Shown here: one piece after another, positions 57,019-64,000 of the stretch
Numbering within the stretch: the stretch's first letter is position 1
How the letters are laid out: each line of letters starts with the position of its first letter
Origin: Bursaphelenchus xylophilus
Taxonomy: Eukaryota; Nematoda; Chromadorea; Rhabditida; Aphelenchoididae
NCBI GenBank assembly: GCA_904066235.2
Contig: CAJFCV020000006.1
Coordinates: 4,340,001 to 4,404,000 of the forward strand
Reading direction: 5' to 3'
DNA length: 64,000 nucleotides
Notes under the pieces: model-generated
The model's database searches: none
Told to the model about the DNA's origin: nothing
What the model saw: only the letters and a program-made list of their open reading frames with translations
Position numbers and translations under genes: made by a program

Positions 57019-59017
57019 ATGGAGACGATGGCTCGAAACTACGGCTCAGCCTTGTATCGGCTTTATGCCAAGCTCGAGGAAAAGACCGTCGCTCCCGAAA
57101 GCACCAATCCTCTAACCAAAATCTCGGCGACAGAAGCGGCTAGAAGAATTCGAGAAGGCGAATTGTCATCATATGAGCTGGTCAAGTGCTATCTGGACAG
57201 AATAAAACATGTTAACTTGTATGTGAATGCTGTGGTTGAGACTTTCGATGTGGAGGCGTTGGAAGAGGCAAAGAAAGTCGATGAGTACATCAAGAATATC
57301 GACAAGAGTTCGTTGGAGTATAAAACAGTGAGTAGTTTTGCTGGGTTTGAAATCATCCGTCTAAATTTCCAGCTAGCCGAGAAGAAGCCGCTGCTTGGAA
57401 TCCCTATCTCGATCAAGTGCGCATTCGAGGTGAAGGGCCACAGGAATGTCTCTGGTGCTTACTTTAGAAGAGATATTCCATTGTGTACCGAAGATGCAGT
57501 TACTGTTCAACGGTAAGCTCAAGATCTTTTTAAAACCTTGTCATCTCCTCTATTCATAATCCAAACTCCATTCATCCTCATTTTCTTGCAGAATTCGAGC
57601 AGCCGGCGGTATTCCCCATTGCTACAGCAATGTTCCTGACAGTTGCTTGTGGATCGAAAGTTCCAATAAGACTTATGGCACCACCTCTTCTCCCTATGAT
57701 ACCAGAACAACTTGTGGTGGATCTTCTGGCGGGGAGGGTTCCGTCATTGCATCCGAAGGATCCCTTCTTGGGATTGGCTCGGATTTGGCCGGATCTGTGC
57801 GAATACCGTGCATTTTGAATGGAGTTTTTGGATTGAAGCCGGTGAATGACATTCCCATGGAGGGCCACTGGCCAGATTGCGCGGGCGATGAGTTGCGACA
57901 AATGGCCGTGATTGGCCCTCTGGCCAGATATGCCGAGGATATCGCGACTTTTTATAGTGTAGGCTATTTTAAGCGGCATGACATATATTTCATTATAAGA
58001 ACGTAATATGTATTTATTTCATATGACATTTTCAGGTCCTCTCCGCAACCCCGATCCCAAGTGATTTCATTGACTTAAAGCCAAGCAAGGTTCTTTATAC
58101 TCTCCCCCAATTCAAGAGCGTTCTTCCATTGTCAGCGTCAACGCAGGGAGCCGTATTTAGAGTTGCAGAATTCTTGACTCATGAATACAATGTTCCCACT
58201 GCAGAATTTGAATTGGAAGAGGAGCAGAAAATCTTTGAATGGTATGGAAATGAAGTATGCAAACCCGGAGCTCCGACTATGGCTGGGGCTGTTGTTCCGG
58301 TAAGTTAATGAAAGGGCAAAGACATGCGTAGAGATAAAAAATGCTCTCCAAAGGATTAGGTTCAAACAGTAGCGAAATTTTGATAAGCATTGAAAAAATT
58401 GTAGTTTAATTCTTTGATTGCGGCGTCTGATGAAGACCGCAACCTTTTTTTTAAGTTGACGAAATGGCCATTTAAGGAAAAAATCAAATCTAACTGTCAA
58501 ATCTGCAGATTTGAATTTCTTTTGAAAAAATTTAAAGACGCAAAAATGATTTATCGACGTATTCCTTCAGACCGCCGACGACTCCAGTTTTGGCTTTGAG
58601 CGTCTCAAGGCATTCCTTGGAGTCAGCAAAGCTTCCGCTGGAGTAACCCTCGTCACCAACATCTTTGGGGAATTCCGCCCTCCAAAAGTGTATCAGCGCC
58701 TTCACGAAGAGCTCCTGGAATACCGTCAAAGTCTCAACGAACTCCTCAAAGACAATGTTGTCCTTGTGGCTCCAGCTTTCCCCAAGACTCACTACTTCCA
58801 TAACGAGCTTTTGTTTACTCTGTATGACTTCTTCTACACAGCTCTATGGAATACCATGGCTCTTCCAGCGGCTGTAGTCCCAATAGGATTGGATAACGAG
58901 GGATATCCAATCACTGTTCAGCTGATTGCTGCCAAAGGAAACAATTATTTATTGATGAGACTGCAACAAGTTTTGGAGACGAAATTTGGTGGGTGGAAGC
59001 CACCAAAGAGAGTGTAA
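57019..59017 (+). CDS. Amidase-signature hydrolase 7 (FAAH2-like)
   Basis: Exons: 57019–57327, 57373–57512, 57592–57958, 58036–58299, 58571–59017, giving 508 residues, the exact cluster skeleton 309/140/367/264/447. Lys lies in GIPISIKCAFEVKG, Ser in CGGSSGGEG, and the nucleophile in GSDLAGSVRIP, where Ala replaces the usual Gly two residues before the Ser; this is still allowed by the amidase signature. Intron 1 is 45 bp and stop-free in frame. The exon 4 region includes an acidic EFELEEEQKIFEWYGNEV helix. A CTCAATAAATA signal sits at about 59077. Confidence 0.92.
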
Positions 59018-59962
59018 ATATATAAATTTAAAATTTGAAATGCTTACAATTTTGTAAATTGTATATATGCTTGAGCTCAATAAATAGATTGACTAGTATA
59101 TTTAAAACTCTTTGCAAGCAAAAAAATCCAAACCGCGTAACTTTTTGAAGTAAAAAATTGTTCATAACACATCAAAATAATCAAGGCACCCTTTTCTAGC
59201 TATGTGAGAATCAGGAAGCAAATATTTTTTTGATGTTTCATTTTTTTAATAATGAGGGATTTTTGCCCTTTTAGTACAAGAAAGAAAAATATTATCAGTC
59301 GCGGCTAACCGTCAAAAAATCATCCATAAAACAGAACATGTAAAAAATGAACCCGGAACAAATTGAAATTTCAGGTCAGGTAGTAAAAAATCCTACAAAT
59401 TTTAATGCGATAAAATTCTGATTTTTCGCTAAATTTAGTCAAAAAATTCATTAACCCTTAACAAAGATAAACAACACAACTTTTGAGCAACATGACTTGT
59501 CAACCTCACTCGTCAATCAAAAACACACTAATCCCTGATTACAAAGGTTGTCAAGAAATAAGCCTTTAAAAACTTTTTGCTTTTTACATATCATTACAAA
59601 CGTACGGGGTCAGCTAATGCAAGTTTGGTCTGAGCTTGAAGGAAAAGTAAGTTTATGGCCCATAATAAAAGGTCGGTTGGTCTTGAGTAAAAAATTTATA
59701 AGTCATCAAAATCTGCACTTGAGTTTTTGAACTTCCTTCGAAACGAAATGTTCAAAGCGACTTTTCGAGTTTTAAAAAATTATTTTTCCGGTTGATTATC
59801 GCTATTGTTGCATCCTTGATTTAAAAAAATTATAGCATCACTACTAAAAGTGCCTTTGGTAAGTGAAGAAAATACGTAGACTACCCTGGCTTTAGCCTAC
59901 GGTACCTTAATTTAAACATTTGTATTTTTTAGAGCTGTCAAGCACCACAATCATCATTGCCA
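59018..59962. other. Intergenic, possible trans-splice acceptor
   Basis: AT-rich spacer. GTATTTTTTAG ending at 59932 has no matching upstream exon, so it is a candidate spliced-leader acceptor for amidase 8, leaving a 30-base leader. Confidence 0.4.
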
Positions 59963-61870
59963 ATGGCCAGATTTCTCCAACGTGGCCTTGGCGCCTTGTA
60001 CAGAAGATACGCTGAATGTGAGGAGCGTTCGATAGTCCCAAAAAGCGATGACCCCTTGACGAAATTGTCAGTTAAACAAGCGGCCAAGGAGATTCGAGAG
60101 GGGAAATTGTCATCATCCGACCTGGTCAGAGCCTATTACCGACGGCTGAAACATGTCAATTTGTACATCAACGCGGTGACCGAAACCTTTGAAGGGGAGG
60201 CGTTGGAAGAAGCGAGGAAAGTGGATGATTACATCAGAAATTTGGACAAGAATTCAGAGGAATTCAAAAATGTGAGCGTTTCAGAGAGTAGCTCTGTTAA
60301 ACGGTCCTTAGTGTAGAAGGTGTGGATGTTTCTAAGCTGAAAAGCTGAAAATTCTTTTTTTTCAGCTTCCGTCAACCAAGCCACTTCTGGGAATCCCCGT
60401 TTCCATCAAGTCAGCCTTTCAAGTGAAGGGTCATCGAAATATCTCTGGTCTACCTCATCGACGAGACATTCCATTATGTGCTGAAGATGCCCCGGCAGTT
60501 CAGAGGTGGGTTCTAGACTTTTGTACATAATAGCGATATAGCGGATCTAATTTAATTTAAAAATGCCGCAACTTTAGAGGATTTTTGGTTGTAGTTTAAT
60601 AAGCTTTAACATCGCGCCGCATTGTCACAATTCCAGAATTCGGTCGGCTGGTGGAATTCCTTATTGCTACACAAATGTCCCCGACGGATGTCTGTGGATC
60701 GAGTCGTCAAATAAAATCCATGGCACCACTTCATCTCCTTATGACAACCGGACAACAAGTGGAGGGTCTTCCGGCGGCGAAGGGGCTCTAATTTCGGCTG
60801 AAGGATCCGTAATTGGGATTGGATCGGATTTGGCGGGATCTATTCGAATCCCAGCATTATTCAATGGAATTTTTGGGCTGAAACCGGTGAATGACATTCC
60901 CATTGAAGGGCATTATCCATCAGTGGAAACTGATGAGATGAAGATCATGGCTTCAATTGGGCCACTGGCCAGGTATGCCGAAGACTTGACTGTTCTGTAC
61001 AGTGTGAGTTTACGCTTTTTTTATAAGCTTATTTATCAGTTTTTTAGGTCCTGTCAGCCACTCCAATTCCCTCAAATTTCGAGTTGATAAAGCCCACCAA
61101 AGTCCTGCAATATTTTCCCCCAGTTGGAGTGATTCATCCATTAGATGATGATGTGAAAAATGCTGTCCCTAGAGTCGTAAATGCTCTAACACATCAATTT
61201 GGGGTCAAAAGTGAGGATTTTGAGTTGCCGACAATTGAAAAAATCGTGGAGTGGTATGTAAACGAAGTAAGGGATCCATCGAGACCAGCTTTCAAAGGGA
61301 CGGTAAATCCGGTAAGTGCGAGGACGGGGAAATGCAAATTCCTTGGCTTATTGCAAGGCCTGGAAAATTTTAGCGAAAGGCCATAAAAAAATTCACAAAA
61401 AAACTCTAATCCTCGCCTTTCAGAACCCCTCCGATTTTGAAGGATTTACCGGCACGCTGAAGCTTTTATTTGGACTCAGCAAGTCCACATTTGGCTCAGT
61501 TTACGGCGAGAAAGTCCTGACCACTCCCAATGACCACAAGACATACAATAAGTTACACAACGAGCTCCTCGAATACCGTCAGAAACTGAATAATATCCTG
61601 AAAGACGATGTGATTCTGGTAGCGCCAAGTCTTCCGCTGACCCACTTCTTCCACAACGAGTTGATTATCCGCCAAACCGATTGGATTTCGACTGCAATGT
61701 TCAGTGTTTTGGGAGTTCCGGTGGCTACAGTACCCTTGGGATTGGATAGTAATGGATATCCGGTTGGAGTTCAGCTGGTCACCGCAAGGGGCAACAATTA
61801 CTTGCTGTTGCGGATGCAAGAAGTGTTGGAGAAAACTTTTGGAGGCTGGAGGCCGGCCGAGAGACATTAG
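59963..61870 (+). CDS. Amidase-signature hydrolase 8 (FAAH2-like)
   Basis: Exons: 59963–60271, 60366–60505, 60637–61003, 61048–61311, 61424–61870, giving 508 residues. The ATG at 59963 is chosen because it makes exon 1 exactly 309 bp as in the paralogs. Lys in GIPVSIKSAFQVKG, Ser in SGGSSGGEG and the nucleophile in GSDLAGSIRIP are present, again with Ala before Gly-Ser as in amidase 7, suggesting these two are sisters. The protein begins MARFLQRGLGALYRRYAE, a slightly more basic N-terminus than its neighbours. TGAATAAAATT at about 61873 lies almost on the stop codon. Confidence 0.92.
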
Positions 61871-62258
61871 TTTGAATAAAATTTAGTGTTATAACAACTA
61901 GTTTGCCAAATAAAAAAATTAATTAAGTTCTGAAAATTTTGCTGTAATCTGTACTCTTGAAAATGGTCTAAATTATTTTGCAAGGTATAATTGGACAGGG
62001 TAAAGGTATTGCGTCAGATTTATAATCTTCCGTTGGTGATTATTACAACTTTGTTTTCAGTTCGCTTCACTAAACTTGCTCATTAGGAAAATCGTTGCTG
62101 AAAATTTCTGATCACTGTTTTTCTCATCCTGTGGAAGATTTTTGGCCATTTTTATTGTCCACAGATTAAAAAATTTCTTAATTTTTTTTTGCATTTTATT
62201 TGTTATCTTTGTTATACAGTAGAGTACCTTGTTACCAAAAAAATTGTTCTTGAATCCC
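61871..62258. other. Spacer between convergent amidase 8 and SDR genes
   Basis: The two genes end toward each other. Only UTR-like AT-rich sequence is seen. Confidence 0.45.
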
Positions 62259-63893
62259 TTAAAATGCGGAGTATTTTTTCTTGCATTCCTTGGGAGTCAT
62301 CACTCTGTAAGCAGGATGCATTTGGAACCACCAATCTTGGAGGAGCGTTGGTAGATGAGCTGAAGGAATGTAAAAGAGTTTAGCATCAATTCCCGGCCGA
62401 TAACGGGTCCTGGGATGCTTGGCAGTCAAGGCGTGGAAATAGGCGTCAACAACAATCTTCGGGTCAGATCCGAATCCATAGCGGATTCGGGTTGTGTCCT
62501 GGGCTGAAAAAGTTATGCTTGTGGGGGTGGAATTATCTTAGGTTACTGTGGGCGGTAGATGAAAGGAATGCGTTACGAATTTTTGTAGAGACGCTGCATT
62601 AAACAGGAATTCGCAGTTAACTCAAAAACCGAAAAAGTAGCGGTTTTAATCGCGGAATCGCGGTAGTCACGGTGCTTTGAGCAGTCTTCCAAAGTGTCCG
62701 CGAAGTTACTGTAGGTTTTGTTTTGCTGCTTTGTTAAAAGCTAGCGAGCGACATCAAGTGGTTTTGAAAAAAATGACCTTGCTTTACTGTAGGTTTTAAA
62801 ATGCTTTTTTGAGCCAGCAAAGAGATGTTCCAATTACTGTGTGCTTCCACACAGTACATAGCCAACCTCGAACTTACTGTATTTGAAGAATTCTTCCCCA
62901 AAATCCCTCTTCACTTCCTCCGGCTGTCTGTCCCAAGCTCTTTGAATGTTTCTCAATCCGTTTTCCACCACATTCATTGGCGTTCTTAAGAATCCGGGTT
63001 CAACAATGTGCACAGAGATCCCATGAATTGCATATTCGCGTCTAAGAGTCGAAACACTTTTACTCTCACTTCAAATTACCTGATAGTGTCCGAAAACGCT
63101 TCCACACCGTATTTCGCGACTGCATAGGGCCCGATCTGGGCTGGGGCGCAGACCGAAAAGCTGCTGGTCACATTGACAATTCGGCCTCTGAAATGGGGAA
63201 AGGGTTATCAGGTTATCACAAAAGAGATGTAAATTGTGTCTTAAATTGTGTCGAATTTTGGGAACACAAATATAGAGTAGTGCAAAAACGTCAACAACTT
63301 CTGTGCCAACAGCAGCCCAAAAGCTGACTTTCAGAAAAAAAATGTTGACGTTCCAGATTCTTACCGGCTCTTCTTTAGCATGTTTCTAAACTTATGAGTG
63401 ACTCTGATTACTCCCAAAGTGTCAACTTCAAACAATTTTCGATAGTGTTCCACCGGTTGCCACTCATCCCAAACGAATTCTCCAGCAATCCCTGCATTGT
63501 TGACAATGGCATGTAGTCCAGCCGGGCCAACAGTGTCCTCAATGAATTGCCGAGTCTTTTCAACGTCCTCATCGCTAGTGACGTCCATAAGGAAAGCGTG
63601 AAGTTGGCCGTTCATGCTTCTGCATTCTTCAGTGAGCAGTTTTCGGCCCTAGAAGATGCATAAATTGACCAGGAAGTTTTTTCGCTTACCTCATCTGTGG
63701 TACAGCTAGCGAAGACAGTCATCCCATGTTCCATACATCTTTTGGCTAAGCCATTGCCAAATCCGGAGTCGCAGCCAGTGATTAGAACGGCTTTTTTATA
63801 GGCCCCATCTATCAACTGCAGTTCTCTAAAGTATCTGACCGTGTAGTAGATGGCGGACCAAAGAATTGCGGCGTAGATTAGGAGCAATATCAT
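62259..63893 (-). CDS. Membrane-anchored short-chain dehydrogenase, SDR9C type
   Basis: Predicted NAD(P)-dependent oxidoreductase of the retinol/17-beta-hydroxysteroid dehydrogenase group. Minus-strand exons: 63893–63690, 63648–63365, 63187–63080, 63041–62878, 62503–62259, giving 334 residues. An N-terminal hydrophobic anchor (MILLLIYAAILWSAIYY) precedes the Rossmann motif TGCDSGFGN. NNAG appears in AIVNNAGIAG, the catalytic Ser in VTSSFS, and YxxxK in YAVAK. The C-terminus (HPRTRYRPGIDAKLFYIP) is the substrate-binding region typical of SDR9C and nematode dhs-type proteins. It probably sits in the endoplasmic reticulum membrane. It is the last gene in the window and is transcribed toward the amidase cluster. 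Confidence 0.92.
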
Positions 63894-64000
63894 TTTAGGA
63901 GAGAAATCAGTCTGTTACAAAGCTCTGACAAGATCGCTGGTTAGTGGCCACCGTAGTCAGCCAGCTAATTCCTCCACGAATCCCCTAACTGGTCAAACTT

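Noticed and set aside
1..64000. CRISPR arrays, bacterial operons, riboswitches or rRNA genes
   Set aside because: No short regularly spaced repeats, no prokaryotic gene spacing and no conserved rRNA sequence; the intron-rich genes show a eukaryotic nuclear origin.

Overview
The window reads as nuclear DNA of a nematode. Genes are split by short introns (about 40–150 bp, some a few hundred) with GTAAGT-type donors and strong TTTTCAG/TTTTAG acceptors, the intergenic DNA is AT-rich, and the protein families are animal ones. I could not fix the genus. All gene models below were assembled by eye from the reading frames and splice sites, and each stated exon set sums to a multiple of three.

Layout. 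1–10990 holds no convincing gene: it is AT-rich DNA studded with GC-rich islands and probably belongs to the regulatory region or a giant first intron of the next gene. 10992–14134 (+) is the 3' part of a C2H2 zinc-finger gene with a C-terminal coiled coil. Two class-3-like aldehyde dehydrogenase genes lie on the minus strand (15072–16814 and 23408–25130). They are separated by a transposon-rich stretch (a mariner-type TIR element, two copies of a hAT-type MITE, one of them carrying a nested insert) and by an unresolved block of coding-like sequence (about 21.4–22.2 kb). 25.1–29.7 kb is gene-poor, with a tandem duplication and another TIR element.

From 29.7 kb on, two families are interleaved. 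Three alpha-carbonic anhydrase genes (29726–31440, 32303–33451, 39163–40754, all +) are secreted or membrane-anchored types. Eight amidase-signature genes of the FAAH2-like kind (36560, 43082, 46407 on minus, 49096, 51724, 53859, 57019, 59963) share one exon skeleton of 309/140/367/264/447 bp. Seven keep the Ser-Ser-Lys catalytic machinery. The eighth (51724–53218) keeps the skeleton but has lost the whole serine-containing signature, so it looks like a new non-hydrolase made from an amidase. Two small acidic proteins (34146 + and 45297 −) and an SDR9C-type membrane dehydrogenase (62259–63893 −) complete the gene set. A palindrome of about 1.8 kb with tRNA-like sequence in each arm sits between the third carbonic anhydrase and the second amidase.

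Functionally, FAAH-like amidases release fatty acids from acyl amides, class-3 ALDHs oxidise fatty or aromatic aldehydes, and SDR9C enzymes act on retinoid/steroid-type alcohols. The window is therefore rich in lipid and xenobiotic metabolism. That these genes work together is inference from proximity only. The most notable item is the degenerate amidase paralog; next are the two mitochondrial-looking amidases fired from a shared promoter, the palindrome, and the GC-island field.
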